Positions 12,990 to 26,584 of a DNA stretch of 64,000 bases are shown here, piece by piece. A program made the translations under genes and the position numbers. How positions within the stretch are numbered: position 1 is the stretch's first letter; each line of letters begins with the position of its first letter. This stretch comes from Sciurus carolinensis (Eukaryota > Chordata > Mammalia > Rodentia > Sciuridae): the NCBI RefSeq assembly GCF_902686445.1, contig NC_062220.1, forward strand, positions 109,416,643 through 109,480,642, read 5' to 3'. A model generated the notes under the pieces. It made no database searches. It saw only the letters and a program-made list of their open reading frames with translations, and was not told the DNA's origin.

Positions 12990-13480
12990 GGAAACCTGAT
13001 TGTGTTAATAACCTACTGCTGTGTAACAAACTGTCCCTGAATTTGGCAAATTAATACATCAAAATTCATCATCTCATGTAGGTTAGGAATCCTCCTGTGC
13101 CTTAGTTGGATTCTTATGGTTCAAGGTTTCTCATAAGGTTGTGGACAAGAAGGTGGTACAAGTTTTGGTATCTGAAGTCTTGACAGGGTTTGTGATGTGT
13201 ACATTTGGCAGGATTCAATTACTTGCTTGCTTTGGACTGATGGTTTCAGTTTCTAACTGGCTGTTAGCAAGAATCCTTTCTCAGTTCTTTGACATAGGAC
13301 TACTTTTAAAATGGCAGCTAGCTTCTCTCAGAAAAAGCAGAGCCATAGCCTATCTGAAAGCTTATTTCAGATGTGACATCCAATCACTTGTATCATTTTA
13401 GCTACAGTGCAGGGCAGCTCAAATGGAAGAGGCTTATCCATGGGTAAGAGGAAGAGTAGCAGAAAATCCTACAGTAATCT
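12990..13480 (+). mobile_element. Ancient mammalian interspersed repeat, family unresolved
   Basis: Opens with 'ctactgctgtgtaacaaact' and continues with 'attcatcatctcatgtaggt' and 'tggcaggattcaattacttg', the order seen in a widespread old mammalian repeat. It closes near 'agaggcttatccatgggtaa'. I cannot name the family with confidence. An 86-codon frame inside it (13141-13401) is incidental. Confidence 0.45.
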
Positions 13481-13579
13481 TAGAGGCTGCCTACTACAAT
13501 GAATATGGAATTTGCAAAAGAAGGTATCAAGAGTAAGTGCTTAAACCAAATACTTTTTCATGTGAGGTTGATAACATGA

Positions 13580-13720
13580 TATTAATCTTTGGAACATAGA
13601 AGGACCTCTGCAGAAGAGAATTTAAATATTAACTGGTCTAAGTATCTCATTTAACATCTGAAGAAACTGAGATCCAGGAAATCTAAGAGACTGAACCATA
13701 ACTCTACAATCAGTTCCCTG
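13580..13720 (+). mobile_element. Possible MIR/MIR3 fragment
   Basis: 'catctgaagaaactgagatc' followed by 'ctaagagactgaaccataac' resembles the MIR core. Short and weak. Confidence 0.38.
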
Positions 13721-15207
13721 TGGCTATCGTTATAAACATCAGCTCACTTACCTGAAAATAATCATTATTCAAGAAGGCACTTTGCATTTTTAAACATTAC
13801 TTCCAGATATCTACATAATAAGTTACTCTTTATGAGGAAGAATTTCACTTGCTAATTAACTACTATAGAATAGCAGACACACTTGGAATGAGGAAATAGC
13901 AGATGGTGCCCAGGAACCCAGAGATTCAGTCCATGGAGATTACATTGCACTAAACAGCTAGGGATATTTGTTGATTTGTGCAAAAAAACTAATGTTGCCC
14001 TTTGACCCTCTTAGAAATACTGAGTTAAATGAGATTATCACATAGTATGCCTCATCACTTTTGCCTTTCAGTAATTTTACAAAAGCACCAAATTGAATGT
14101 AAGTTTAATATATATTCCACAGCGACCTCTTATGTAATTTTTGCATAATTAAACACATTGTGTTTAACCCTGAATTTCAACCAACTTTTCAGGGACAGTT
14201 TTTAAAATGATTTTATGAAACTGCAGTCCACTGACCTTCATGTCCACTTATATCCTCTATATTCTTCCTACAAAAGGGCTAGAGGCTTATAAAGGTGAGA
14301 ATGTAGTTTCTACCTGGCTTTTAATTCTGCTCCTCTGCAGGATTACTTTCCACATATCACACTGATGAATTCTGAGGTCAATCTGTCATGTCCTCTTGGA
14401 GTCTTTTGTTCTATCTCCAGAATAAATCATTGTGTGAGTGTTGTGGAAGAGAAAGCTGTTTGTTTCTATGCCTGTTACCTGCCCACGTGAACTAAGGGTG
14501 TGGATCCTTGTTAGACACAACATTTTTGTGATAGAGACACAATCTTCAGTACCAAACAGACTCCTTTAAATTCATTTGCAGAGGATAACAATGACTGAAC
14601 AGCTATACAAAATACCTATGGAAATTAACAGATAAAACTGCTAAAAGTAACATATTTCCATTTGTTTGTGAGGGGTGGGGTGGGAGATTATAATTCAGTC
14701 TTTCAAAGGCTTACTTTTTCCAACTTCCTAGTCAAGACCCAGTAGTTGATATAAATACAGAACACAATATAGGAGTCAAATCATGCCTATATATTTCCCA
14801 ATTGCAGTTTTCAGATCTTGAGAATCAAATTCCTTTTAAAGATGGAGGTAATATCTAAAGGAGAAGTTATCATGAAGACTAAAACAGATGACACATTTAA
14901 AAAGCACTGTTCTTAGAAGACACTAATAAGTGATAAAACATATAAGTGATTACATATAGCATTTCTCATTATTAAAACCAGAAATTCCTCAGGATGAGAC
15001 CCACAAACCGAGTCGCAAGAAATAATAAAAGTTAAGTGTTTGTGCTGAGAAACCAATGGATGATGATAGGTTGAAGTTGTTCCACAAAGCTTTAACCACA
15101 AAGAATTGATATATATGTGATCAAGTCCAATAAAAAGTTAATATTAAAAAATAAGAGTTTACCTTCAGAAGGAAAAAAATCTTACTCAAAGTTCTATTTA
15201 AATATTG
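13721..15207. other. Unassigned non-coding stretch
   Basis: No recognised gene or repeat. Confidence 0.4.
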
Positions 15208-15431
15208 TTATCCATGCCAGGTGTGGTGGTGCACACCTGTAATCCCAGGACTCAGGCTGGAGCATGAGGATCACAAGTTTGAGGTCAGCCTCACTAACTC
15301 AGTAAGACCCAAGCAATTTAGTGAGACCGTGTCTCAAAATAAAAAAATTAAAAGAACTGGGATGTTGCTCAGTGCTTAAGCTCCACTAGCATCAATTCCC
15401 TGCACAAAAAAAAAAAAAAAAAAAAAAAAAA
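15208..15431 (+). mobile_element. B1-dID dimeric SINE
   Basis: The left half is B1-like ('tgtggtggtgcacacctgta' then 'atcccag', and 'gtgagaccgtgtctcaaaat'). The right half is ID-like ('ctgggatgttgctcagtgct'), followed by an A tail at 15405-15431. The left half carries the RNA polymerase III box region typical of 7SL-derived B1. Confidence 0.92.
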
Positions 15432-15464
15432 TGTATTAACTCATGTTCAACCGTCAAGCTTGTA

Positions 15465-16780
15465 CCCATGTGTCTGGCAGAGTTTAGTGTTATGGAAATA
15501 GTGATGGTTAAGATGAATAAGTTCCCCCCCTCAGTGAGCTTCTCCTCCAGGAGAGAGAAAAACAATATATAAATAACAAAGGTATTGTGGACTTACATCC
15601 TGGGTAATTATTTTGAAGAACAAATTTGAAGTGCCCTATCATGGGTTAGGGAGAAGAAAAGGTTCCTACACTAGCTAGTGAGGTCAGGAAAAGCTACTTG
15701 GTGAAAAATCTTTTATTATCAGTTTCACTGATTGCCAATAAGTGGAAAACCCAACATTTAGTGATATGAAGTAAGAGTGGAATTATAATCCAATTTATAC
15801 CTTAAACAATTACTCTTTCTGTAGTGTAGAGAAGGATTTGGGGAGCAAAGAATGAATGAACAGAGACCATATTTTCATTTTTTTCTCAAACATTATTGGG
15901 CATAAATTATCCATTAGACTTGGTATTAGATACAGGAAAAGGCAATAAGTTCTTTATATTTATGTATTTTATAAGCTTGCAAGGATATGTATGAAAAAAG
16001 TAAACAAATAAGGCAATTATAATAGATTTTGATTAGTGCAAGAAAAAATAAATAAGGCACCTACGTAGAGCAGAACAGAGAGATTTGTTGACTTATAAAG
16101 TCATCAAGAAGAGCCCATCTGAAAATGTGATATTTTAATCTGAGAGCAGTACTGTGGAAACAGCTAGCCATGCATAAACCCAAGAAAGTTCTAGTTGGGA
16201 CCCAGGCAGAAGGTGATGATACATCAACAAATGGGAAGGAGCACACAAATTTAAGGTATAGCTTAGAAATAACAGTCAAATTGTTGATAGAAGAACATGT
16301 AAGGAGGAGTAATTTTCCAAGATTGACTCAGGTTTTTGTATGTGTTTAGGTAACTCAGTAAATAGTATAACATTTACTGATAGGTGGAAAATGTAGGAAG
16401 CAATGGTTCCTAAATATAAATCAGGAATTTGACTTATATTTAGTTTGAGAAACCTGTGACAATTTCTGTGAGTGCTAAGGTATATGTGGATACATGAACC
16501 TGGATGTGTCTAAGTTGCAAAAGTAGTTTTGGAAGTGATTAACACTAGATGACTTTTCAAATCATGAAATTGTCTCATTGTACTTGCAGAGAAATATAGA
16601 GTGAGGAGAAGAGAGCATTATGGGATGAATTTCAAAGGGATCCATCCTTTGAAGATCAGGTTGAACTGGCATGAAGGAGAATAAGAGAACTAAATCTCAG
16701 TCTTGAGGAATGAGGGTGTAAATGTTGAAATGAGTTGGATAAGGATAGAAATAAGGAGTATCTACTGGATTTATGGACCC
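15465..16780 (-). mobile_element. Antisense L2-like repeat
   Basis: 'tgtctggcagagtttagtgt' followed by 'taagatgaataagttccccc' and 'cagtgagcttctcctccagg' is the reverse of the L2 3' end order. Similarity is good to about 15725. Beyond that it is patchy, and the tail may be a separate repeat or unique DNA. Confidence 0.5.
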
Positions 16781-17394
16781 AAGTTTATCTATTTCTGTAG
16801 CAAGTCCCATTTTGGCAGAGAATAGTATACAGAAGCCAGATTCTGGTCAGGGCATGATGAAAAATGATATCACTCAAGACACTTGACTGTCCAAAGAAAT
16901 AGAGAAGCAAACCCAAAGCTTGAGTGAAAGGTGGAGCCAAGCGAACTCTTACTGTTCTTTGGTTTTCTCCTTTTTCCTGAAGTATGTTGACACTTATGCC
17001 TGAAAATCCATGGACAAAGGGAAGTGACCAGAAGAAACAGTACTGGCCAGCACCCAAGTTTCCTGAGACATGACTTAAATTGATCATCAAGGATATATGG
17101 TTTCAAGTATTTTTGACATATTTTAACTTACATGATCAAATTATATTTAGGACATTGAATTTTATAACCTTGGAACATAAAACTAATTGCTGTATGAACC
17201 ATATTACAAGTTATACACACAAAAGAAATATTAGAAAAGCATAAACATGAAATGACTACCTGACAGAAGATTTATTGATTCTGAAAATCATAATGAACAC
17301 ATTAAACTTGCTGATTAAAGATAAAAGAAAGTATGGCATTGTTAAAAAATCACAGAAAAAATTAAAAGAAAACTTAAAATACAAGTTTTAAAAA
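16781..17394. other. Unassigned stretch, AT-rich to the right
   Basis: Nothing recognised. Two overlapping minus-strand frames at 16785-17106 show no domain. Confidence 0.4.
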
Positions 17395-17405
17395 AATAAA
17401 GTAAG

Positions 17406-17618
17406 CACCTGGCATCATGAGCCATGCCCATAATCCCAGTGGCTTGGTAGGCAGAGACAGGAGGATCACAAGGTCAAAGTAAGCCTCATCAACTTATTGA
17501 GACCTGTCTCAAAATATAAAAATAGAACTGGGGATGTTGCTCAGTGGTTAAGCATACCTGGGTTCAAACCCCAGTATCAAAATAAATAAATAAATAAATA
17601 AATAAATAAATACAAAAT
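17406..17618 (+). mobile_element. B1-dID SINE with 11-bp target duplication
   Basis: B1-like left half ('cccataatcccagtggcttg') and ID-like right half ('ctggggatgttgctcagtgg'), ending in an (AAAT)n tail from about 17579. The target duplication AATAAAGTAAG is at 17395-17405 and 17619-17629, so both insertion borders are fixed. This shows L1-type target-primed insertion. Confidence 0.93.
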
Positions 17619-17629
17619 AATAAAGTAAG

Positions 17630-18239
17630 TTAAAAATATAGTTTTTAAAAGGGGGGTATTAAGACTGGATAGAATTAAAGAAAAGGAACATCACATGAGA
17701 TAAAAAAAAAATTCAATACTTGAAAGTACAGTTTGAAATGAAGACAAGACTGTTAACAACAAAAATTTTAAATCATAACACCATAATATAAAAGGAAAAC
17801 TTTTCAGGAACATTAAGAAACCATTAACAAAATTCCAGCGGTACCCTAATTTATACAATTGATTAAGAAATCTAATAATTATAATAGATTAATTAAAAAA
17901 AAACTCTTTGAAAAATGAACTTAAAAGAATGTATTGAATGTTTTATCCTCCCAATGCATGTCCAAAAATTAACTTCAAATATTAAATAGAAACTTATAGA
18001 CAGTTGGACCATAGTAAATTCTAAAATATACACAATAAATAGTTGTACAAGGAAAAGATCACCCTATGGCACATAATAGAAAATGTGTTATAATTAATTG
18101 TGTAATAGAACCATATATATTTTATAAGGGAGGTTTTAAAATATTTAGAATGTTGAGATGAATGAGAACACAATTGTATCTGTTGTAATAGATTTCAAAA
18201 TCATGAAGAAGTATACATTTTGTATACATTTAATAATAT
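17630..18239. other. Unassigned, very AT-rich stretch
   Basis: No gene or clear repeat. Confidence 0.45.
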
Positions 18240-18480
18240 CAATGCAGATAAAGGACATTTCTTGAGTCCTTACCATGATGTCAGCTATTGTAATAAGCAC
18301 ATTCTATAAATGATGAACACCTTTAGCCTAAGAACTATACTGTGAAGTTTAATCTTGTCTTTAATATCCCATGTTACAAATGAGGAAGTAAGCACAGAGA
18401 GGGTAACTCATTTGACTATGGTTAAAGAGCCTTAGGTGGCAGGGCCAGGAGTTTAGATCAAGCAGTTGGGTCAGGAAATT
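18240..18480 (+). mobile_element. MIR SINE
   Basis: MIR core in order: 'ttgagtccttaccatgatgt', 'acaaatgaggaagtaagcac', 'agagagggtaactcatttga', 'ggtggcagggccaggagttt'. Confidence 0.8.
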
Positions 18481-18561
18481 CGACCCTTTAACTGCTAGAC
18501 TGTAGGAAGATTTGTAGGATTAATAACTAAAGGGTGATGTAAAATCTTCCTTCAAAACAAT

Positions 18562-18796
18562 GGGCCAGGAGTGGTGGCTCATGCATGTAATCCCAGAGGC
18601 TTGGGAGACTGAGGCAGGAGGATCACAATTTCAAAGCCAGCCTCAACAAATTATTGAGGCCCTAAGCAACTTAGCCAGACCCTGTCTCAAAATCAAACAG
18701 TTAAAAATCAAAAAGGACTGGGATGTGGCTCAGTGGATAAGTGCCCCTGGGTTCAATCCCCTGAACCACAAAATTAAAAAAAAAAAAAAAAAGAAA
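18562..18796 (+). mobile_element. B1-dID dimeric SINE
   Basis: Well preserved. B1 half ('ggccaggagtggtggctcat', 'ttgggagactgaggcaggag'), linker 'accctgtctcaaaatcaaac', ID half ('gggatgtggctcagtggata') and an A tail. An 80-codon frame across it is chance. Confidence 0.95.
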
Positions 18797-20718
18797 AGGT
18801 GAACTTTTGTTTTAGAGTCAGATACTCAGATGCATTGTTGAGAGCTACAAAGTGCTTATTGTATCAATCTAAGTCACTCATATTTCTGTGATTTATTTTT
18901 TAACTTCTGTTGTATCAGGAATACTTGACTGGTGCTTCTTTATTCTAGAACATCTGAAAAATTAAGAATCATGCGGCAGCTTCTGGGTGTCCAGCAGGGA
19001 TTTCTGTTCCTCATGTGCATGGCTGTCTCTGATCCCTGCTGCTGAAAGAGAGGAGGCCAGTGTGTGCTGCAGGGGAGCCCTTAGGCTCTTCATTCATCTC
19101 TTGCCTGGCAAGCAATTATTGTTTCATTGAAAATCTATTTACTTCTAGCTGATCTCCCCTAAATCAAATCCAGCCAACAATCAACTCACATTTTCAGAGG
19201 GCCTGCTGTGCGTAGGATGCACTGGGAAAGCATTTTTTAAAAAGCAAAATATAAACATCAGAGATATTAAGATAGTTACATATTTATAGAAAATGTGGAA
19301 TATTTCCCTCTCAGAATTAGCAGATTTAAAGTTCTTGAGGAAATATGCTAGACTTAACCTTTTTTCCCCTTTAACTAATGGCCTTTAGCAAACCTTACTT
19401 ATAATTTGTTTAGAACCCTCTCTCTGTATTTCACCTCTTGTTTCTGCCAGTAGAACACATTCTTGGTAAGCTTCCCTGTTTGATTTTCTTGTTTATTTTG
19501 CCATTTGATAAAGGGTATGGTGTTATTGTGTATTATGACAAGGAAAGAGGTGGACAAAAGTGATTTTGAATGCAGTTGAAATAAGTAAATAAATTGGTAT
19601 TTTGCAAACAAACAAAAAAAAATGTAGTAGAAAGTAGGCTTTGCTCTTCTTGATTTGTAGTCTGTGTATTTTGGTCACATCCCATCCCAGAGTGACCCAT
19701 GGTGACAGAAAATACCAGATAACTAGATTCCTGGTTATTCATGCATGTGTCTTTTTGCAATGGAGATGCTTGGACTTGGCTGGTTGTGAGACTTGGAAAC
19801 CTATGTTCTGAAATGCTAAAATGCCATAAAAAAAATCTATGCTTAGTGCTTGCCAAGGAATCTTTTGGAAAAAAAAAAAAAAACACTTCTAGTACTGAAT
19901 GGATTTTCAAGTCTGGTTTTCCATGTATCATCATCATTCTCTAAATTTAATCCTTTAAGTTCGCTGAAATGTAAAAGCTCAACTAAAAATTTATTGCTTT
20001 GTCTCTCTTGTATGGCAATTTGAATAATACCAGAAGAAAATGGAATCACAATTATGTGCTTTTGCTATATTCAGATCCAGTTGACGTGCTATTTTTATAT
20101 GTATTGTTAGCTCAGAGCTCAGATAAAATTTAGTATTCAAATATAATCTCCTAGACACAAAAGGCAGCCATCTGAACGTGAGCAGTCCATATCTATGACT
20201 CACAAAAAGGGTTGGATTAGAATAGTAGGGGAAGGTGGAGCACAGGAATTACTTTTTAAAGCAACGTCTATTAAATTTTATACTAGAAATAAAAGTTCAG
20301 TATGTGAACAATCAAAAGAGTTATGAACAAGTACTTAAGAGTAAGGTAATTCTTCTATCAGCCTTAAAATAAATAAGCACTTTCTTTTTCCCAGTCTCTT
20401 TATCCTTATTGTTCAGAATCACTTTCTGTCATAATCACCCCCTAAAATATAGCAATTGAAAACCAATCTCCATTTCTTCTTACTTTCTTAAAAAACACCA
20501 TGACATAGCTGAGATTTCTTTTGTTTTGTTTTGCTTTTACAATTACCTCTAAAAAGTAAAGGGAGAATTTTTAAACTACAAGTACTAATAAAGTCTAGAG
20601 AAAAGAGTAAGTATTATCCATTAAAGTAAATGATGCTATTATTTTAAGTCAAGTGAAAGTATCAATACAAATCAGCCCAACTATGTCCTCTGAGTATAAA
20701 ACTTGCAATTTAGATTTA
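18797..20718. other. Unassigned non-coding stretch
   Basis: No recognised repeat or gene. A minus-strand frame at 19533-19937 (134 codons) contains an F/K-rich low-complexity segment from an A run and shows no domain. Confidence 0.4.
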
Positions 20719-20723
20719 GATAT

Positions 20724-21155
20724 TGTTATAGTTTGGATGTGAGGTGTCCTCCAGAAGCTCACATGTGAGACAATGCAGGAAGGTTCAGAGAGAAATGATT
20801 GGGTCTGTGAGAGTCTTAACCTAATCAGTAAATGAATTTCCTTACTGGATTAACTGAGTGGTGACTGGAGGTGTGGTTGGAGGGAGTGGTTTATTGGGGC
20901 CATGGATATGGGGTTTATATTTTGTATCTGGAGAGTGGAGTCTCTCTGCTCTTCTTCCTGATCTCATGTGAGCTGCTTCCTTCTGCCACATACTCTACCA
21001 TGAGGTTCAGCCTTATTTCATGCCCCAAGGAATGGAGCTGGCCTTCTAGGGATTAAGACCTTTGAAATTGTGAGCCCAGAAATAAAAATTTTTCTTCTCT
21101 ACAATTGTTCTGGTCAGATCCTTTAGTCACAGCAGTGAAAAAGCTAACTAAAACA
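20724..21155 (+). mobile_element. Solitary MaLR-type LTR with 5-bp target duplication
   Basis: 432 bp beginning TGTTATAGTTTGGATGTG and ending AAGCTAACTAAAACA, flanked by GATAT on both sides (20719-20723 and 21156-21160). The inside words 'cctaatcagtaaatgaattt', 'gagctgcttccttctgccac' and 'ctctacaattgttctggtca' fit the ERVL-MaLR LTR group. No internal viral genes are attached. It is what remains after recombination between two LTRs. Confidence 0.88.
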
Positions 21156-21160
21156 GATAT

Positions 21161-22690
21161 AAAATAAGAATAACACAATCCATATAAGGCAGGTTTTTAT
21201 TAATTTTTTTCTATGGAAAACATGATATAGTTGCCCAGAATCTAGACAGATAAAAATCATATATATTTTGTAATGATTTAAAATTGTAAAAGCACTTACT
21301 TACACACTGTGCGTAGCCCTGTGAAGGAGAAGTGGAAATATAACTTTTTTAATATATTAGTTTCTTGAGACTCACAGAAAATATGGAACTTGCATAATGT
21401 ATCATATTTACAAGAGGGTAGAATTCTTTTATGTTTTCAAACCCTAAAAATGCTTTTTTTTTGGTGCTTTTTTGAAAAAAATCAACTCTCCCACTTGAAC
21501 ACCAATTTAAAATTTCAACATATGATATTTTTAAAAGGTCATGGGTTTTAGTGAATGATAAAAAAATGAAGTTTTTTAAAAAATTAATTTAAATGGGAAT
21601 TCATATGGGTACTATTTTTACATCTATAGGCTTATGGATGTTTGTTTAAAGGCAATTGATTGGAAATATTCCTTTGATTGAGAAGAACTGCCCAATCATC
21701 TGGAGATCCTTCAGTATAGTTTTTATTAATTTAGAAATGGTTAACATTTATGTGGAAATGATAAATATACAAAAGCTATGAAGTGCCAATTATAGATGGC
21801 AAGCAATACTTTTGATCTTATTTTCCCCAACATAGTCGATATGTTGAGTTATGAAATTAGCATTCTAAAGGTGCTTCCAAATAAGGCTTTGAAAATCTGC
21901 CAATTCTCTTTTTCAAATATGAGATTAGTATAATTTGAAATTTCTTCTCCCTATCATAAGGCAGGCATAGTATAAAAAGAAACATGATTTTTAATTCAAA
22001 CAACAATTTTTTCAATTAAGTATTGTCCTTCTCCTATGGATAGAGGAGAGAAGACTTAAAGGCAACAAGACATTTGATCAAATCCTGTGAAAAGCTACTT
22101 TGCAGCTGGAAGTTCAATTCAAGGTTCTTGCCCAGAAACCTTGGTCTTTCTTTTAGGTTCAGTGATGAAATGATCACATGACTGGAGTACAAAGAGTTTC
22201 ATATGATCCAATCTGACATGCAAATCATGGAGACCATTTTAATGCTAGCATTTTTAAGAAACCAAAAGGGCAACAAATGAAATAATTATATATTATTTCA
22301 ATCTTTAATTCAAATTGCAGTACATATGAATATATGTGTGCATCTATCTTTATATATATTTGGAAAATTACAGAAGAATTTTAAGCCATTTAAAATTTTA
22401 AGTTATAAGCTATTTATGTAATTTAAAAGTTCAAGGGAATATGCTTTTTCTATCTTTAAAAAACTTTATGTTTAGAGATAGAAAACTCCAGTTAGAAACA
22501 TTCTCTTCAACTTTTTTTCTGTGATACAGGTATATAGTATGCAAAAATATATGAAGTATGGAATAAAAAATTGAAAATTTTTTTATCTGCACAGAAAGAT
22601 GCTTCTATATTTTGGGAAAAATAATTTGTTATGAGGAATATGATTTAATAGCTACTGAAAATTTCATGATAATCATAGTTTGTCAGGATA
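21161..22690. other. Unassigned AT-rich stretch
   Basis: No recognised gene or repeat. Confidence 0.4.
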
Positions 22691-23060
22691 GTCATAATAA
22701 TTTTTGTTATGCTTCAGTAACAAATAAAACCAAACTCTTAGTTGTTAAACACATTTCCTTTTTCTCTTTGTGAACATTAGTATTTTGAGTTGACAAAAGA
22801 TGGAGGGGGGAAATGCTATTCTATCAAATCACTCAGAAACATACAGTAGCTGTACTTTCTGCAAAATGCAGTTTTCAAGGACATGGCGACAAAGAAAGAG
22901 AAAAAGCAACAGGCCTTTGCACCAGCAATTAATTCCCCAGCCTGGAAGTGGACATGCCAGTTCTACTCACAGGATATTGGCCAGAGCTAGTCACTAGATC
23001 CTCCTGATCTGCAGAATGGTGGGAAAGTGTAGTTTTTCTGGATTCAGAGGAGAGTAGAAT
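22691..23060 (+). mobile_element. Possible ancient interspersed repeat
   Basis: 'cttcagtaacaaataaaacc', 'cccagcctggaagtggacat' and 'tattggccagagctagtcac' occur in the order of a common old mammalian repeat. Family and limits are uncertain. Confidence 0.4.
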
Positions 23061-23880
23061 TACACTTCAGAGAGAGTGCATACAAGTGTTAGAAATTTTG
23101 CAGTGGTTTCTGTTAGCCTTGTCTTTAAGTGCTGCTTACTTTTGAGAAAGAATTCTTTTTTCTCAAAGAAATAAGCATATGTAGATTTTGCTGACTCGCC
23201 AATATTAACTTTATGTCCTCTTCTACATATCTGAAATACCATTAATTTTAGTAACAATGATTATGTTTCGAACAAAAAGAAAGAAAGTCTTTGATTAAAT
23301 AGAATTATGTATGTATTTTGTATTATGGTACTGTTTGGGTCTTTTTCTTTGCTTGTAAAATCATTGTTCATTTTTAAGATATGTTGTAAAGAAGGAAACA
23401 AAAACAAAAAACAGATTATTCTTTTACTTCTTTTTCCTACATGTGCGTATCTGTGACAAAATTGTTCTGTGGACAGGGTTAGACTGATGGCCTGTTCATG
23501 GTTACAATTTTTGTCTATCAGACTTTTCCTACCTTGTGTAGTACTGCCATTTTCAGTGTTCCAAGACCTTCCTTGGACTGTTTCCTTAGGTCCTAGTACC
23601 TTCTGCACTCCAACCAGAAGTAGAAATTTATCCTTAAAGACCCATTCACACTTCATTTCAAGAAAACTCTCCCAGTCCCTCCCAGTTTTAAGCCCTTTCT
23701 CCCTTAGAGTTCTAGTGCATATATAAATCTACTTCCTTGACTCAGAGGCTTTGAAGGGCAGGTTCCCATTTGGAAATTTCACTGGGAAATGTGTCTTACT
23801 CAAATTTCATCTTCTCTTCAATAACAAGAAACACATAATGCAAAAAAAACCCAAAAAACAAAAAACAAAAAACAAAAACA
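23061..23880. other. Unassigned stretch with an A/C-rich end
   Basis: No gene recognised. A run of CAAAAAA-type words near 23840-23885 precedes the L1 fragment. Confidence 0.4.
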
Positions 23881-24850
23881 AAAATGGACAGAGTGCCTGA
23901 ACAGACATTTCTCAAGAGAAGATGTACAATGTCCTGAATGTACATGAAAAAATGCTAAGAAGCAGCAAGCATCAGGTAAATGTAAAATAAAACCACAGTG
24001 AGATAGCTCTTCATACCTGTTAGAATGACTTTTTTCAAAAAGATGGAGGGTAACAAGTGCTCTTATACTGAGATAATGGGATGCTTATATATTGGTTTTC
24101 TTTGAACGTAAATTAGTATAGTCACTATGGAAAACAGTATGGAGTTTCCTCAAAAAAAAAAAATAAAATAAAAAACAAAACTATCATATGATCCAGTAAT
24201 TCCATTTGGGGGTATAGATCCAAAATATCTGAAATCAGTATGTTGAAAAGATATATGCAATTTCAAGTTTATTAGAGTATACTTCATGATAACCAATGAA
24301 TGGAATTAATAGAGGTGTGCAATCAAGAATGGATGGATAAAGAAAATGTAGCAGATATATATCATGGAATAATGTTCATACTTTTACAAGGGGAAATTCT
24401 GCCATTTTTGACAAGACAGATGAATAGGAAGGCATTTCGATAAGTAAAATAGACTAGAAGCAGAAAGACAAATAGTGCATGATGTCACATACATGTAGAA
24501 TCTTAAAAAAAAGAACTCATATAAGTAGAGATCAGAAAATGGTTATCAGAGTTGTGGGCAGGAGGGCGTGACAGAAGGGGAGATGTTACTCAAAGGGTGC
24601 ACAGTTTCAGATAGACAAGAGGAGTAGATTTTGAAATCTTTTGCACAGCAGGAGAATATAGACATTAATTATGTATTATATATTTCAAAATGACTAAGAG
24701 TAAATCTAAAGTGGCTCACCCTAAAAAATTAAATGTGAGGTGATGGGCATGTCATTTTGATTTTATCATTTCACCTTGAATACATATATCAAGATCATAT
24801 TATATCTTACAAATGTATAAGTGTTTATCAATCACAAACAATATCAATAA
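23881..24850 (+). mobile_element. Old L1 3' end (ORF2 C-terminus plus 3' UTR)
   Basis: Sense-strand L1M-type sequence. It starts in the ORF2 C-terminal region ('gacatttctcaagagaagat', 'agtatggagtttcctcaaaa', 'aatggatggataaagaaaat'). It then runs through a 3' UTR with 'ggggagatgttactcaaagg', 'tgcacagcaggagaatatag' and 'gtgaggtgatgggcatgtca', ending near an A-rich tract. The ORF is broken throughout. Confidence 0.85.
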
Positions 24851-26584
24851 TAATAAAAATTTTATTTGATCGAAAGTTCAATAATAATACTCTCACATGT
24901 TGTGTGCCTATTTTTTTCTGAGCTGATACATATCAGATTTTTAAAATATTTTTACATACTGGGAAAAATATCTCTGAATGTTTCAGTGTTTTCTATGCAT
25001 TAAAATTATCCACTTATTTTTACTTTTAGTTAACTGCTTATTCTTACTTTATAGATGTGAAAAAACACATTTTACAACCATAAGATTGTGCATCATAACT
25101 AAATTTAACATCACTAAAAGTTTATAGTTTAAAATAATCATTTTGCTGGTATTCAATAATGAGGACATTAATTCATCATTAGTCTTGGTTGATGCATTTT
25201 ACTTAATTTAGTGAATGTTTATACATTAGGACACTGGATATTTTCAAGTTATAATAAAAGAACTAGATATCATATCACTACATTATTGAAGGTGAGTGTA
25301 CACTAGTCTCAGGGAAGTCACTTTTCTCATTGTTAAGCATTCAATTGTGTTCTTTCCCTCAAATTCATTACATTATATTATTAAAAAAAATTCAATCCTT
25401 TCTAACCATACAAAACATTGAAATGATCTTTCTTTGGAATGTTTGCTTTATGAATCCATGGCAAACTTCCTGAAATCATGATACAATAGAGGAATGCTGT
25501 GGTATATAGGTCTTTAAATAACTGTCATTTTATGAGTAAGTTATTTTCTTTAAACTTAAAAAAATATTTTTCCTCCCTGTTAGAGTTATTTTTTAAGTGA
25601 TAGCATTAAATTTTGAGGGTGTAGGAAAGTAACGTTTTTTCCTCTACCCACTGTAGTTTTCTTTATCTGGGACTCTGTAAATTAGATAGACAAACACAGA
25701 TTTGCAGAAGAAAACCAACCGAATTTTATTGGCAAGTGCCTTGTGCATGCAACACATGAATATGCTCATAGATGAATGACTCAAAGACATGGTCAGAGCT
25801 TACATTGAAAAGTCACCAAAAGACAGAGGTGTTGGACTTCTGGACAAGTGAGACTAGCTATGAGAAGGTGGCCAAAAAAGTATGGTAAGTACAGGTTATT
25901 TAATAAGTTTAGTAAGTAACTAATCTTCCTCTTGTATAGGAAATTGCAAATTTCCTTTACAAAATGAAACTTTGTGCCTCAATCTTATGCCTCAATGCTG
26001 AGTCTTCTCGTTCTCAATTGCCCTTTAGCTCAAAATAATCCATATATACCAAACAGGATATTTTGGGGTGGCATAATTTATTCCCCACAAATGGATATGT
26101 GAGTGGTTTATGGGACTGTTTGAAAGCATAAAAATCACCTTTCCTAGGAAGGTACAAGTCAGCTTGCATAGTTATAGTCTCTTTGCTTCCAAAATCATCA
26201 ATTGCTTTTCTTATGGTGTATCATTTTTATAATTTGTTCATTTCATATAGTTTTCAAGTAAGTTTTGATGACAGATTCTTTTCTTTTCTTCTATAGACAT
26301 TCTTTTCTTCTATAGACATTCAATTCTGAACTAATAGTTTGCTTAAAAGTAACTCATTGAGAGACCAATCCATAGAATGACATGATGAGGCAGGAGATAA
26401 GAGTAGACAGGTAGTATTACCTCCTAAGCAGAGTCCTGAAGAATGAATAGACATTTTGTAAGGAGTGGACACTCGCGGAAGCTTGCTGATAAGGGACTGA
26501 GATTATTCACATGATTGTGACTTTTCTGGAGAGTTAGGACATAACAGTTCCTTAGTTGTGCCTGAACTATTTCTAAGAAATGAT
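24851..26584. other. Unassigned stretch, possibly containing an old LTR
   Basis: 25610-26110 has LTR-like words ('attttggggtggcataattt', 'accgaattttattggcaagt') but no clear ends, so I do not call it. A 19-bp tandem duplication lies at 26282-26319. Confidence 0.35.
26282..26319. repeat. 19-bp direct tandem duplication
   Basis: TCTTTTCTTCTATAGACAT occurs twice without a gap. Probably replication slippage. Confidence 0.95.

Noticed and set aside
17579..17618. Independent AAAT microsatellite
   Set aside because: It is the tail of the B1-dID insertion, inside its target duplication.
19533..19937. 134-codon minus-strand frame
   Set aside because: It contains a low-complexity F/K stretch from an A run and has no recognisable domain or splice context.
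20724..21155. A complete endogenous retrovirus
   Set aside because: Only one LTR lies between the 5-bp duplications, with no internal genes.
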